From Streptomyces guryensis (lineage in GTDB: Bacteria > Actinomycetota > Actinomycetes > Streptomycetales > Streptomycetaceae): DNA of 64,000 bases. Numbering within the stretch: position 1 is the stretch's first letter; every line of letters begins with the position of its first letter. Both the position numbers and the translations under genes were made by a program. The stretch is taken from NCBI RefSeq assembly GCF_021261325.1, contig NZ_JAJSBI010000003.1:62001-126000 (forward strand), given 5' to 3'. Positions 63,990-64,000 of the stretch are shown here, piece after piece. The notes beneath the pieces are model-generated. The model saw only the letters and a program-made list of their open reading frames with translations, did no database searches and had not been told where the DNA came from.

Positions 63990-64000
63990 CACCAAGGGGC

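Overview
The window is chromosomal DNA of a high-GC actinomycete, almost certainly a Streptomyces. Support: very high third-position GC, GTG starts, many leaderless promoters, a member of the small membrane family named after S. coelicolor SCO4848, and a housekeeping backbone (mdh, glyA, trpS, sdhCDAB) of Streptomyces type. I see no phage, IS element, CRISPR array, tRNA or rRNA. About 58 protein genes are supported, on both strands.

Layout. 1-8.1 kb: an XRE-type membrane regulator, malate dehydrogenase with its own terminator, two paralogous membrane-anchored proteins, a MarR-GNAT fusion whose start codon lies inside a perfect palindrome, and a three-gene operon in which two neighbouring proteins share an unusual Gly/Asn-rich motif. 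8.2-15.4 kb: a betaine/choline operon (aldehyde dehydrogenase, GMC oxidoreductase, ATPase, fused double permease, binding lipoprotein). 15.4-18.8 kb: a PEP-mutase-like enzyme and a MocR regulator between two AhpD-like proteins. 18.8-26.9 kb: a tightly coupled six-gene minus-strand operon: membrane ABM-like protein, PabAB, aryl-CoA ligase, second AMP-forming ligase, FAD monooxygenase and PabC-like class IV enzyme. It looks like a small, possibly undescribed p-aminobenzoate-based pathway. 27-38.8 kb: EamA transporter, ornithine aminotransferase, glyA under a ZTP-type riboswitch, an ECF sigma/regulator pair, trpS, a 2H phosphoesterase, the DprE2/DprE1 pair and a YihY/BrkB membrane protein. 38.8-51 kb: a D,D-carboxypeptidase, SCO4848-family protein, metallophosphoesterase, orphan solute-binding protein, anti-sigma-type ATPase, two-component system, MMPL exporter, a TetR/DCC/membrane operon with paired operators, and a VOC protein. 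51-64 kb: sdhCDAB with a strong terminator, a ureide-pathway decarboxylase, GH20 hexosaminidase, unknown Streptomyces proteins, an MFS exporter, a composite secreted protein and a 5'-truncated ATPase.

Repeats are a theme. A dispersed hairpin-forming intergenic repeat occurs four times. One copy is translated in frame inside PabAB and another supplies the C-terminus and stop codon of the ureide decarboxylase. There are also several short tandem arrays, in promoters, in a C-terminal tail and between convergent genes. Functions are assigned from motifs read by eye; no database search was run.
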